From Colwellia sp. Arc7-635 (lineage in GTDB: Bacteria; Pseudomonadota; Gammaproteobacteria; Enterobacterales; Alteromonadaceae), in the NCBI RefSeq assembly GCF_003971255.1, contig NZ_CP034660.1:2604001-2668000 (forward strand): a DNA stretch of 64,000 nucleotides, written 5' to 3'. The first letter of the stretch is position 1. Every line of letters begins with the position of its first letter. The notes below the pieces were generated by a model. The model saw nothing but the letters and a program-made list of their open reading frames with translations, had not been told where the DNA came from and ran no database searches. The position numbers and the translations under genes were made by a program. Positions 45,674-54,940 of this stretch are shown here, piece by piece.

Positions 45674-46447
45674 ATGAGTACTACACAAACCTACGCACAA
45701 CGTGCACTTCATATGATGGACTTAACAAGCTTGACTGACTGTGAAAGTTCTGACGATATTATTCAACTTTGTCAAAATGCTAAATCAGCTTGTGGTAACA
45801 CCGCGGCTATTTGTATTTTTCCGCGTTTCGTACCACTAGCAAAGAAAACCTTGGCATTACAAGGCACGCCTGAAATAAAAATTGCCACGGTAACGAATTT
45901 CCCACACGGTAACGATGACATCGAAATTGCGGTTGCTGAAACCAAAGCCGCTGTAGCTTATGGTGCAGACGAAGTAGATGTTGTTTTCCCTTATCGCGCA
46001 TTAATCGATGGCAATGAAGAAGTTGGCTTTGAGTTAGTAAAAGCGTGTAAACAAGCCTGTGGTAATAACGTACAACTGAAAGTGATCATTGAAACAGGGG
46101 AACTTAAAACTGACCAACTTATCATCAAAGCAAGTGAAATTTGTATTGCTGCCGGTGCTGATTTTATCAAAACATCGACCGGTAAAGTTGCGGTGAATGC
46201 AACACCAAAATCAGCTGAGTTAATGCTAAAAGTTATTAAAGATAAAAACACAAATGTAGGTTTTAAACCAGCTGGTGGCGTAAAAAACGCGGAAGATGCA
46301 GCAGTTTATCTTGATTTGGCAAGTGATATTTTAGGGGCTAATTGGGCAACGAAAGCTAACTTTAGATTTGGTGCTAGCAGTTTACTAACGAACTTGTTAA
46401 ACACGTTAGGTGCTAGCGATAAAACGGCAGATCCAACAAGTTATTAA
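45674..46447 (+). CDS. deoC: Deoxyribose-phosphate aldolase DeoC
   Basis: Splits deoxyribose-5-phosphate into acetaldehyde and glyceraldehyde-3-phosphate. The 257-residue TIM-barrel protein has the Schiff-base lysine segment DFIKTSTGK and conserved [15 protein letters not shown] and [10 protein letters not shown]. The ATG at 45674 is chosen because GGGG lies eight bases before it; an upstream ATG at 45662 contains that site. Last step of the deoxynucleoside route present here. Confidence 0.97.
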   Translation: MSTTQTYAQRALHMMDLTSLTDCESSDDIIQLCQNAKSACGNTAAICIFPRFVPLAKKTLALQGTPEIKIATVTNFPHGNDDIEIAVAETKAAVAYGADEVDVVFPYRALIDGNEEVGFELVKACKQACGNNVQLKVIIETGELKTDQLIIKASEICIAAGADFIKTSTGKVAVNATPKSAELMLKVIKDKNTNVGFKPAGGVKNAEDAAVYLDLASDILGANWATKANFRFGASSLLTNLLNTLGASDKTADPTSY

Positions 46448-46566
46448 GTTATCATATAGCGCTTAAGTTAGCGTACAAAGTTTACATTGAAGGTTAATGC
46501 GACAAGTTAGCACTTGCATTAATGGCTTAACCCAAAAATAATCATTATTAGGATATCAATATAGCC

Positions 46567-47148
46567 ATGGCACAATTATATTTTTATTATTCCACCATGA
46601 ATGCCGGAAAATCGACGCATTTATTACAATCTTCATATAATTATCGTGAACGTGGTTTAGAAACCTTGCTGTTTACAGCAAAAATCGATGATAGATTTGC
46701 TGAAGGTAAAGTATCATCTAGATTAGGTATTCACGCTGACGCACGATTGTTTGATGACAGTACTGATGTTTTTGACGACGTAAAACAACAAAGTCAACAG
46801 ACCAAAATCGCCTGTATATTGATTGATGAAGCACAATTTTTAACCAAACAACAAGTAAAGCAATTAACTGACATTGTTGATGAATTAAAAATTCCAGTAC
46901 TTGCTTATGGTATTCGTACTGACTTTTTAGGTGAAACCTTTGTCGGTAGCGCCGCCCTACTTGCCTGGGCTGACAAATTAGTGGAATTAAAAACCATTTG
47001 TCATTGTGGTAAAAAAGCAAACTTCGTCATGCGCTGCGATGAGCACGGTAATGCCGTGATCGGTGGTGAACAAATTGAAGTTGGCGGAAATGAACGTTAC
47101 GAGTCTTTATGTCGTAAGCATTTCAAGGCCCTTGTTTGGGAGCAGTAG
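46567..47148 (+). CDS. tdk: Thymidine kinase
   Basis: Phosphorylates thymidine to dTMP (salvage). The 193-residue TK1-type protein has the P-loop [13 protein letters not shown], Walker B-like [10 protein letters not shown], and zinc-ribbon cysteines in [13 protein letters not shown] and a final Cys near the C-terminus. It follows deoC by 119 bp with no terminator seen. A strong terminator lies between it and the convergent deoA. Confidence 0.97.
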   Translation: MAQLYFYYSTMNAGKSTHLLQSSYNYRERGLETLLFTAKIDDRFAEGKVSSRLGIHADARLFDDSTDVFDDVKQQSQQTKIACILIDEAQFLTKQQVKQLTDIVDELKIPVLAYGIRTDFLGETFVGSAALLAWADKLVELKTICHCGKKANFVMRCDEHGNAVIGGEQIEVGGNERYESLCRKHFKALVWEQ

Positions 47149-47205
47149 AAACTTACAAAGGCACTAAAACAAAGCAATTAAGTACTTTAAAATAGCTTTA
47201 TGACG

Positions 47206-47234
47206 AAAAAAGGAATGCTATGCATTCCTTTTTT
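47206..47234. terminator. Bidirectional terminator between tdk and deoA
   Basis: Arms AAAAAAGGAATGC / GCATTCCTTTTTT, a perfect 13-bp stem with a TAT loop. Confidence 0.93.
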
Positions 47235-47252
47235 GTTTTCACACCTTAAACG

Positions 47253-48569
47253 TTATGCTGAAATAGTTTGATAAATAACCGGAGGTTGTTCCGCTTGTTT
47301 TTCATTAATCACTAATGCATTAAGATATTGCTCGCCGGCTTGTAATGCTGCACTTTCATCGCTTGCATGAACACGTGCTACCACATCACCACGATTAACT
47401 AAGGTGCCGATAGGTAATATTCTATCAAAACCAACACTGTGATCAATTTGTTGACCATTAGCAGTACGACCGCCTTTTAAGCCAACAACAGCCATACCGA
47501 TGTCACGGGTTTGCATGCCAACAATGTAACCATGTCCTGGTGCAATAATATCTTTGATACACTGACCACGTTGCATTGAACGCCAAGGATCTTCCATAAA
47601 GTCGCTTGGTCCACCTAATGCGTGAATCATTTTACCAAAAATTTCAGCGGCAGCACCTGATGCCAATACAGCGTTAATTTTTTCTAACGCTTGTGCTTCA
47701 TCTGTCGCCACTTTAGCGCTAACGAGCATAGCTTTCGCCAATGCTACTACCACAGCATGTAAACGTGGCTCTCGTAATGAACCATTCAAGTATTTAACCG
47801 TTTCAGCCATTTCTAGCGCATTACCGGCTGTAGCACCTAATACTTGGTTCATATCAGTAATAATCGCTTGTGTTGGTACACCTGCGCCATTAGCTACGTT
47901 AACAATACTTTGTGCTAGAGCTCTAGCATCGTCAATATTTGACATCATAGCGCCGTTGCCGACTTTAACGTCCATAACCAAAGAATCAAGGCCTGCTGCT
48001 AATTTTTTAGATAAAATAGAAGCCGTGATTAACGGTATAGATTCAACCGTAGCGGTAATGTCACGTATACCATAAAGTCGCTTATCTGCTGGGGCTAAAT
48101 TATCAGTTTGAGAGATAATCGCCATGCCTAAGTCTTTAACAATACGCTTAAATTCACCAATACTTGGTTGAACATTAAAACCAGCAATACTTTCTAGTTT
48201 ATCAGACGTACCACCGGTATGGCCTAGACCACGACCAGAAATCATAGGTACATAAGCGCCACATGCAGCTACAATAGCAGCTAACATAAAGCTGACCTTG
48301 TCACCTACACCACCGGTTGAATGTTTATCAACAACCGGACCGTCTAATTCTGGCCAAGATAAAACATCACCTGAATTTTTCATCGCCATGGTAAAATCGA
48401 TAATTTCACGAGTTTCCATGCCTTTTTGAAAAATAGCCATCGCCATTGAACCTGCTTGAGCATCATTAAAATTTAATGTTACTAAACCGTCGACAAAACT
48501 TTGAATCTGTTCTTGGGAGAGTGAACCACCATCACGTTTGGTGCGAATAATTTCTTGCGGTAATAACAT
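47253..48569 (-). CDS. deoA: Thymidine phosphorylase DeoA
   Basis: Phosphorolyses thymidine/deoxyuridine to free base and deoxyribose-1-phosphate. The 438-residue protein has the family signature MISGRGLGHTGGTSDKLE and phosphate-binding KHSTGGVGDKVSF. It starts 12 bp after cdd and shares its promoter and operator. Its product thymine is one of the known RutR ligands in E. coli, which would link catabolism to induction. Confidence 0.97.
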   Translation of the reverse strand: MLLPQEIIRTKRDGGSLSQEQIQSFVDGLVTLNFNDAQAGSMAMAIFQKGMETREIIDFTMAMKNSGDVLSWPELDGPVVDKHSTGGVGDKVSFMLAAIVAACGAYVPMISGRGLGHTGGTSDKLESIAGFNVQPSIGEFKRIVKDLGMAIISQTDNLAPADKRLYGIRDITATVESIPLITASILSKKLAAGLDSLVMDVKVGNGAMMSNIDDARALAQSIVNVANGAGVPTQAIITDMNQVLGATAGNALEMAETVKYLNGSLREPRLHAVVVALAKAMLVSAKVATDEAQALEKINAVLASGAAAEIFGKMIHALGGPSDFMEDPWRSMQRGQCIKDIIAPGHGYIVGMQTRDIGMAVVGLKGGRTANGQQIDHSVGFDRILPIGTLVNRGDVVARVHASDESAALQAGEQYLNALVINEKQAEQPPVIYQTISA

Positions 48570-48581
48570 TAACTTTAATCC

Positions 48582-49001
48582 TTATAGTTCAAGTAAATCT
48601 TTTGGCGTAAAAGCATCGGGTAATAACTGATTAACTGTCCATTGCTTTTTATCGTTGTTATGGTTAACAGCCATAACTAATGCATCGGGTGCTAAAAATT
48701 CAACAATCACTTGTCGACAAGCACCACAAGGCGGCGTTAGCTTTTCTTGATTGGTATAAATAACAATCGCAGAAAACGCTTGTTCACCTGAAATCACACC
48801 TTGTGCTAAACAATTGCGTTCAGCACAAACCGTTAAGCCATAAGAGGCATTTTCAACGTTACAGCCTTTGACAATATTGCCATTAGTGGTTAACGCAGCA
48901 GCACCGACATGAAAGTTGCTATATGGTGCGTAAGCTTTTGCAAAGCCATCTTTTGCGGCTTCAACAAGCGCTGAGATTTCATTATCTTTAATATTTGACA
49001 T
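48582..49001 (-). CDS. cdd: Cytidine deaminase
   Basis: Deaminates (deoxy)cytidine to (deoxy)uridine. The 139-residue small homotetramer-type protein has zinc site VENASYGLTVCAERN (Cys-Ala-Glu) and PPCGACRQVI (Cys-x2-Cys). The ATG at 49001 is preceded by AAAGGG; the frame also opens at a TTG two codons earlier. It leads the cdd-deoA operon, with a RutR-like palindrome directly upstream. Confidence 0.96.
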   Translation of the reverse strand: MSNIKDNEISALVEAAKDGFAKAYAPYSNFHVGAAALTTNGNIVKGCNVENASYGLTVCAERNCLAQGVISGEQAFSAIVIYTNQEKLTPPCGACRQVIVEFLAPDALVMAVNHNNDKKQWTVNQLLPDAFTPKDLLEL

Positions 49002-49017
49002 TATCAAACCCTTTAAC

Positions 49018-49031
49018 TGACCATTTGGTCA
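49018..49031. promoter_or_regulatory. RutR-like operator and promoter of cdd-deoA
   Basis: TGACCATTTGGTCA; read on the minus strand it is TTGACCAAATGGTCAG. It lies 17 bp before the cdd start. Upstream on the minus strand a TTGCTT and a TAGGAT with a 17-base spacer form a plausible sigma-70 promoter, so the palindrome would cover the transcription start, a classic repressor position. Confidence 0.75.
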
Positions 49032-49164
49032 ACTTATTAACTATCCTAATAAAATAATCCATAAAAAGCAACTGAAGAATGAGTGAATACAACACTTTAT
49101 CGATATAAATATGGGTTAAGAATTTATCAGCTATAAAAATAATAACTGGAATAAAATGCAAAAA

Positions 49165-49192
49165 AAAAGCCAGCATTTAAATGCTGGCTTTT
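49165..49192 (-). terminator. Terminator after the Oar-like receptor gene
   Basis: Perfect palindrome AAAAGCCAGCATTT / AAATGCTGGCTTTT with an A-run on the plus strand, 18 bp after the receptor stop. Confidence 0.9.
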
Positions 49193-49210
49193 ATTACGAG
49201 TTAAGTTGTA

Positions 49211-52200
49211 TTAGAACTTGTAGCTAACACCAACTTTTACGCGCCATGTAGAATCAGCTGCATAAAATTTATTACTGTTAGTTGTAGGATTAGTGTATTG
49301 GTATTTTCTTGTTGCTGGGTCAATAGTAAATTCAACCAACTCAGACGTACCAAAATCATTTCCGTAAACTTTACCTTTACTATGGTCAATCATGTTAAGG
49401 AAGTTATCAACAGTAAAATAAACAATCGCTTTATGATCTTGCGAGAATCCAGGAATTTCTTGACGAACACTTAAATCAAGTGTTGTTACCCAAGGTGTAG
49501 TGATCACGCCTTTAGGTAAATAACCGCCTGCATACTTGTCTAAACCAAGCGCATTAATGTTATTGTAGAAATCAGTTTTATCTTGCTCAGTTAAGAATGT
49601 AACGTTTGAATCATCTTGCGTTGGAATATATGGCAAAAATGCATCTTGCGTTGCGCCTGGGCTTAATAAACCGTAAGGGTCACTTAAACCACCACGTACA
49701 CTGTTTCCGTCAGCAAAATAACTTACCGGACGACCTGAACGACGTTCAAAGAACATGTTGATATTAGTTTTATAACCTGAAACAAACTCTGCTTCATAGC
49801 CAAGGTTTAATACAAATCTATGCTCTGTTTCAAAGCTTGAGCGACCCACTAAAGATTCATTACGGTTAATAACAGGGTTAAAACCAAAGTTACTACCAGC
49901 TGTTGAGCTGCTGTTCGCATGTGAATCTGTGATGTCTTGATTGGTATATGATGTAGTCATGCTAACACCACTGTCCCAGCTTTTATTTAATACTAAGCTC
50001 AGTATTTTCGAACGACCTTCAGTATCTGCATTAGTTAGCATTAAGTCATTTGTTCGACCAGTAGGATCATTGTAAATTGTTCTGCCGCCATCTGCGGTAG
50101 TACCATCTTCAGTGCCAGTTAGTGTTACATCTTTCCAAAACGCAGTATTCTCAGGTTTTTTGTATAAGTACTCTGCTGTCAATAAGAAATTATCACCAAT
50201 TACTGGGATATCGAAACGATAATCCGCAGCTATTTGATAACGCCAATCTGATGGAATTTCAAAGTTTGGATCGCTGAAGTTAGTACCTGTAAACTCGGTA
50301 GAGTTAGCTACAGCATCCATATCTTCTTGACGAGGGCCAGAAATATCAACATTTTCAAATGCACCATTCAAGAATACATCGCCGATACCAACGCCTGGAT
50401 TAGAGTAAGCGTTTGAAATCCAAACTGTAGGTTGTCCACCTGCGAAGCGACCAAAACCACCTCGAACTACTAATTCATCAGTTGCATCCCACTTAAAGCC
50501 AAAGCGAGGAAGAACAATATCTAAACCGTCAAGGTTTTCAGTGTTGTTATAACCTGTACGATCGTACATCTGACCGTTAAATTCAGGCTTGTCATCAGAA
50601 GATAAACGTTCATAACGAATACCAAAGTTTAACGTTAAATCGTCCGAAAATGCCCATTCATCTTGAATGTAAAATGCATGTTCATCACGAACAAATTCTG
50701 CAGCAGCATCATCTGGGTTTAAACTTGTAGCATTTTTATAGATAATACGTGAAGCAATTTGGTTTTCAAAATCTTCAATACTAGCAAATTTATAATCGCC
50801 TCTTGTATTTTGCAAAAACAGATTGAAAATATCTAAACGTTTAAATTGATAACCAGCAGTAATCGCATGATCACCTACTAAGTAATCCGCATCAAATGAC
50901 GTAATAAATGTCTTTTTATGTAATTCATTTGAATGACGTGAGTGATCAGAACCAATGGCAATATCACCTGATGCAGCTTCAATCACGGTATCAGAGAAAT
51001 CACTTAATGATGCTTGTGTTGTTGGATTATCTAAGTAAGTAACACTTATTTGTGTTGAAAAGTCATCATTCCAATCAGAATAGAATTTAAGCGCATAGTT
51101 ATTTAACTCTTCAGTACGGTCATACCAATGAGATGAAAGTCTTAACTCACGTCCGCTTGTAGACTGGTTACGTGTGCTGTTACCTTTCGTAAATTGATAA
51201 GTGAATGCTGCACGGTGATCATCATTGATATTCCAATCTAGTTTCAATAGGAATTTTTCATCATCAATTTTCGGTGCAGAATTCCAATCACCTGCATCAA
51301 GACCATAAACCTCTTGAGCTATTCGTTGAACTTCTGCAACGTCAGTTGAGCTCGCTTCTGCGCCATTAGCAACATTTGCGTCACCTGGACCCCATTCAAC
51401 AGGAGAAGTAGCGTCATAATATTCATAAGAAGCAAAGAAGAACAACTCATCTTTAATAATTGGGCCACCTAAAGTAGCACCAAAAGTTGTTTCATCAAAT
51501 TCTAATGGCTGTTTGTTACCATTATCATTTGGCTTTCCTGCTAAACCATCATTTTGTGTTTCATAGAAAAATGAACCTGATAGCTCGTTAGTACCCGATT
51601 TAGTAACCGCGTTAATTTTTGCACCTTGGAAGCCACTATCTTTTGCATTGAATGGTGTTACATCAATAGTAATCTGTTCAATTGCATCAAGAGAGATTGG
51701 TGAACGCGTTGTAGGGTAACCGTTAGCATTAAGACCGAAATCATCGTTTTGTCCAATACCATCAACACTAATGCTGTTAAAACGAGGATTTGAACCAGCA
51801 ACACTCAATTCGCCATTTACAGGAGAAAGAACCGCTAGTGGGTTATTACGAACAATATCTTTAATATCACGGTCAAAACTTGGTGCATTAGTAATATCTT
51901 CAGAGCCAAAGTAGCTGTTGCTACCTATATTACCCTGTAAAATGCTGCTACCAGTGATTGAGATTCTTTCTATTTGCTGTTTAGGCTCAAGTTGTACATT
52001 TAATTTAAATGTATCACCTAATGTTAAATAGACGTCATTGTAAGTATTAGCGCCATCTTTACCTGTGATGGTAACTTTGTAAGGACCACCTACACGTAAA
52101 CCACGACTTGAAAATGAACCAGAATCGTTCGTTGTCGTTGTTGTTTTTCTGCCTGAAGGTATATGCAAAATTTCAACTTGAGCATTTACCGAGCTTTCGC

Positions 52201-52324
52201 CGGCCGGGTTCAAAATACTGCCGCGAATTGCAGAAGATGTGTCATCTGCCATGGCTGATGTTGACAATCCTAGTGCAAGTACAACTGCGCCAGTAATACG
52301 TGAGAGACGATGATTTTTCATCAT
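49211..52324 (-). CDS. TonB-dependent receptor, Oar-like with N-terminal carboxypeptidase-regulatory domain
   Basis: 1037-residue outer-membrane receptor. Signal peptide about residues 1-26 (ending SAMA). A carboxypeptidase-regulatory-like beta domain follows (about 30-115, with GSILNPAGESSVNAQVEI), then a TonB-box-like RISITGS, the plug (DIKDIVRNNPLAVLSPVNGE, GAKINAVTKSGTNELSGSFF) and a long barrel ending VGVSYKF. This architecture is typical of Oar receptors in marine proteobacteria. It sits between cdd and the RutR-like regulator, which makes a nucleoside, nucleotide or nucleic-acid fragment ligand plausible but unproven. Confidence 0.93.
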   Translation of the reverse strand: MMKNHRLSRITGAVVLALGLSTSAMADDTSSAIRGSILNPAGESSVNAQVEILHIPSGRKTTTTTNDSGSFSSRGLRVGGPYKVTITGKDGANTYNDVYLTLGDTFKLNVQLEPKQQIERISITGSSILQGNIGSNSYFGSEDITNAPSFDRDIKDIVRNNPLAVLSPVNGELSVAGSNPRFNSISVDGIGQNDDFGLNANGYPTTRSPISLDAIEQITIDVTPFNAKDSGFQGAKINAVTKSGTNELSGSFFYETQNDGLAGKPNDNGNKQPLEFDETTFGATLGGPIIKDELFFFASYEYYDATSPVEWGPGDANVANGAEASSTDVAEVQRIAQEVYGLDAGDWNSAPKIDDEKFLLKLDWNINDDHRAAFTYQFTKGNSTRNQSTSGRELRLSSHWYDRTEELNNYALKFYSDWNDDFSTQISVTYLDNPTTQASLSDFSDTVIEAASGDIAIGSDHSRHSNELHKKTFITSFDADYLVGDHAITAGYQFKRLDIFNLFLQNTRGDYKFASIEDFENQIASRIIYKNATSLNPDDAAAEFVRDEHAFYIQDEWAFSDDLTLNFGIRYERLSSDDKPEFNGQMYDRTGYNNTENLDGLDIVLPRFGFKWDATDELVVRGGFGRFAGGQPTVWISNAYSNPGVGIGDVFLNGAFENVDISGPRQEDMDAVANSTEFTGTNFSDPNFEIPSDWRYQIAADYRFDIPVIGDNFLLTAEYLYKKPENTAFWKDVTLTGTEDGTTADGGRTIYNDPTGRTNDLMLTNADTEGRSKILSLVLNKSWDSGVSMTTSYTNQDITDSHANSSSTAGSNFGFNPVINRNESLVGRSSFETEHRFVLNLGYEAEFVSGYKTNINMFFERRSGRPVSYFADGNSVRGGLSDPYGLLSPGATQDAFLPYIPTQDDSNVTFLTEQDKTDFYNNINALGLDKYAGGYLPKGVITTPWVTTLDLSVRQEIPGFSQDHKAIVYFTVDNFLNMIDHSKGKVYGNDFGTSELVEFTIDPATRKYQYTNPTTNSNKFYAADSTWRVKVGVSYKF

Positions 52325-52647
52325 ATTATTCCTTGGTAATAGTTAAATTTTGTTATGTAAAATGTTTAATTTAGTTTCACTTAGCTAATTTTTAATCTAT
52401 TTATTATTTTTATAAGTGTATTTCGGGTGAAATTAGAACAGAGTTTTCTTACATTTTCATTACAAAAATTTACAAGTTTGTTTTCAGTTATTTTCATCTT
52501 TAAAATAAACTCAAGAATAAAACAAAACAGTTCAACTTAATCCTATAACTAACAATACGTTAACTTAAAAATTAAAACACAAGCAAAAAACACTTATAAC
52601 CAAAACCAAGTAAAACCAAATTACATATAACAAAAAATCATAAAAAC

Positions 52648-52661
52648 AAACCATATGGTCA
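52648..52661. promoter_or_regulatory. RutR-like operator between TonB receptor and rutR-like gene
   Basis: AAACCATATGGTCA: the ACCATATGGT core and the right half TGGTCAA fit the RutR pattern, the left half is degenerate. It lies in a 693-bp gene-free gap, 324 bp from the receptor start and 357 bp from the regulator start. The gap is very AT-rich and no other gene is seen. Confidence 0.6.
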
Positions 52662-52940
52662 AGATAAAATAAAGTATGATTTTAATGAAGTTTATAGAGG
52701 GCTGCGTTAAAAAAAATAAATTAACCATAAGAACAGAACATTTAAAAATATCAAGTTTTTACTATTTTACTAGCCTATAACGTATTAAAACAGTGCCTTA
52801 AACAACAAATCAAATTAAACTAGCGATTTTATAGCGGTAATTCATTGATTTAATGTCGTAACCGTGACTGTTAACTTGTAAAATCACTTGAAATATTCAT
52901 CGGTAAAAAGTGCATTTTTATTACAATGAAATTAAGTCTA

Positions 52941-52957
52941 ATAAATGTAACATTTAT
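52941..52957. promoter_or_regulatory. Palindrome upstream of rutR-like gene
   Basis: ATAAATGT-A-ACATTTAT, perfect 8+8 arms, 61 bp before the regulator start. It differs from the RutR-like operator, so another regulator may bind there. Confidence 0.35.
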
Positions 52958-53017
52958 GCAATAAACTAGCGTTAATTAAAATAGCTAAATATAACTATAA
53001 ATAGAAAGGTTATTCGT

Positions 53018-53650
53018 GTGAGCAACAATACCACTACTGAAAAGCAAGGAAGCATTAGGGCAAGAAGTGAAGCTATTATTTTAGCTTCGGCCCAAAAAGA
53101 GTTTATCTTGCAAGGATATAAAGGCGCAACGGTGCAATCTATTGCCGACACCGCAGGTCTGCCGAAAGCAAACGTACTGTACTACTTCAAAAATAAAGAA
53201 AATATCTATCATGCCGTATTACAATTAACGCTAGATACATGGGACCAAGGTATTGGTGACATCGACAGTAGCGATGGCCCTGTTGTTGCCATTGAAAAGT
53301 TTATTGCTGCAAAAGTCAAAATGTCATTTGAACATCCGCAAGCGTCAAAAATTTATGCCATGGAAATTATTCAAGGTGCACTGCATCTAAAAGAATTTGC
53401 CCGTACTTATTTACGTCAATGGGTACGAGAAAAAGCCAAGTTGTTCCAAGTGTGGATTGATAGCGGTGAAATGGTCGATGTAGATCCCGTAAAATTGATT
53501 TTCTTGATTTGGTCTTCTACTCAGCATTATGCTGATTTTGAACAACAAATATTGACCATCATGAATCGTGCTGATTATGAAGAAGACGATATGACCCAAG
53601 TCACCAATTTTCTAACAGACTTTGTATTACGTGGTTGTGGCTTAAAGTAG
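53018..53650 (+). CDS. rutR: TetR-family regulator closely resembling RutR
   Basis: 210-residue repressor/activator. The helix-turn-helix spans about residues 36-60 (ATVQSIADTAGLPKANVLYYF). The ligand domain shares long stretches with E. coli RutR, notably PQASKIYAMEI and IWSSTQHYADF (about residues 164-174). RutR binds uracil and thymine and controls pyrimidine use in E. coli. GTG start with GAAAGG nine bases upstream. It is followed after 12 bp by a secreted phosphodiesterase-fold gene and then an alkaline phosphatase, likely one operon. RutR-like operators occur at three points in the surrounding locus. Confidence 0.87.
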   Translation: MSNNTTTEKQGSIRARSEAIILASAQKEFILQGYKGATVQSIADTAGLPKANVLYYFKNKENIYHAVLQLTLDTWDQGIGDIDSSDGPVVAIEKFIAAKVKMSFEHPQASKIYAMEIIQGALHLKEFARTYLRQWVREKAKLFQVWIDSGEMVDVDPVKLIFLIWSSTQHYADFEQQILTIMNRADYEEDDMTQVTNFLTDFVLRGCGLK

Positions 53651-53662
53651 GAATATATCAGC

Positions 53663-54877
53663 ATGAAAATTTTAACGCATTTATTAGCAACAACCTTGTT
53701 AGTATATTCGGGGATAGCTATGTCAGAAACAACCGAGCAATCTTCATCGAAGTTACGTATTGCCACTTTCAATGTCAGTATGGAAGCTTTAAATTACTTA
53801 CCCTCAACGCCAGGAAAAGAGGTTCACGTTAAGGGCAATGAATTAGCCTTAGCACTCGCCCAAGATCACCAACAAATAAAAAACATTGCTGAAATTATTC
53901 AACGCGTTAATCCTGATATCATTTTATTGAATGAGTTCGATGGTAATGACGAAAATCATCAATCATTAAAGCTTTTTTTAACAAAATACTTAGCCAAAGG
54001 GCAGCAAGGTAATAGCGCCGTTAGCTACCCTTATTTTTATCAAGGTCCCGTTAATACCGGTGTTGCGACATCGTATGATTTAAATAATGACGCTAAAAAA
54101 GGCCAATTGCCTGGTGATGCTTATGGCTATGGTCATTTCTCGGGTCATTTTGCGATGGCGCTTTTATCTAAGTATCCCATCAATGTTGATGAAGTCAGAA
54201 CATTCCAGTTATTTAAATGGCGTGATATGCCAAACGCATTGATGCCTGTAGAGCCAAAAACTCAGCGCCCTTGGTATAGTGCACAAGCATGGAATAATTT
54301 TCGATTGTCATCAAAATCTCACTGGGATATTCCGGTTAACGTTAATGGCAACGAATTGCACATATTAGCAAGTCACCCTACTCCACCAGTTTTTGATGGT
54401 CCAGAAGACAGAAACGGCAAGCGAAACTTTGATGAATTACGTTTTTGGATTGATTATTTAACCCCAAGCGCTGCCAGTTATATTTATGATGATAACAATC
54501 ACTTTGGTGGCTTAGCTAAAGACAAAGCCTTCGTTATTTTAGGTGATTTAAATGCCGATGCTATTGATGGCAATGCAATAAAATCTGGCATTCATCGTTT
54601 AACACATCACCCTCGCATTATCGATCCTCAACCCCGAAGCGAAGGCGGTAAAATGCACAGAAAAGACAACCCGAATGCCCAGCATCATACGGCATTTTGG
54701 GGTATGCGCGCCGACTACGTTTTACCTGCTAAAGCGCAATTGAACGTTCTCGACGCTGGTATTTTTTGGCCACAAGTCAACGAGCCAGAATTTCGCTTAG
54801 TTAAAGACCGTGCAGCATCGTCTGATCACCGACTTGTGTGGGTAGATCTGACATTTAAAAATTCACCTGACAAATAA
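53663..54877 (+). CDS. Secreted endonuclease/exonuclease/phosphatase-family protein
   Basis: 404-residue protein with a signal peptide (about residues 1-20, ending GIAMS). It has the full EEP (DNase I-like) catalytic set: RIATFNVS (Asn37), IILLNEFDG (Glu91), ILASHPTPP (His), GDLNAD (Asp, Asn), MRADYVLP and SSDHRLVW. The fold includes nucleases, phosphodiesterases and lipid phosphatases. Context, between a RutR-like regulator and a phosphatase, favours periplasmic or extracellular cleavage of nucleotides or nucleic acids. The substrate is not proven. Confidence 0.85.
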   Translation: MKILTHLLATTLLVYSGIAMSETTEQSSSKLRIATFNVSMEALNYLPSTPGKEVHVKGNELALALAQDHQQIKNIAEIIQRVNPDIILLNEFDGNDENHQSLKLFLTKYLAKGQQGNSAVSYPYFYQGPVNTGVATSYDLNNDAKKGQLPGDAYGYGHFSGHFAMALLSKYPINVDEVRTFQLFKWRDMPNALMPVEPKTQRPWYSAQAWNNFRLSSKSHWDIPVNVNGNELHILASHPTPPVFDGPEDRNGKRNFDELRFWIDYLTPSAASYIYDDNNHFGGLAKDKAFVILGDLNADAIDGNAIKSGIHRLTHHPRIIDPQPRSEGGKMHRKDNPNAQHHTAFWGMRADYVLPAKAQLNVLDAGIFWPQVNEPEFRLVKDRAASSDHRLVWVDLTFKNSPDK

Positions 54878-54940
54878 CTGCTTAAACTTAACAAAAAGCT
54901 GAGCGGTTATATTTATCTCAAACATTTAGTGGAAACAAAG

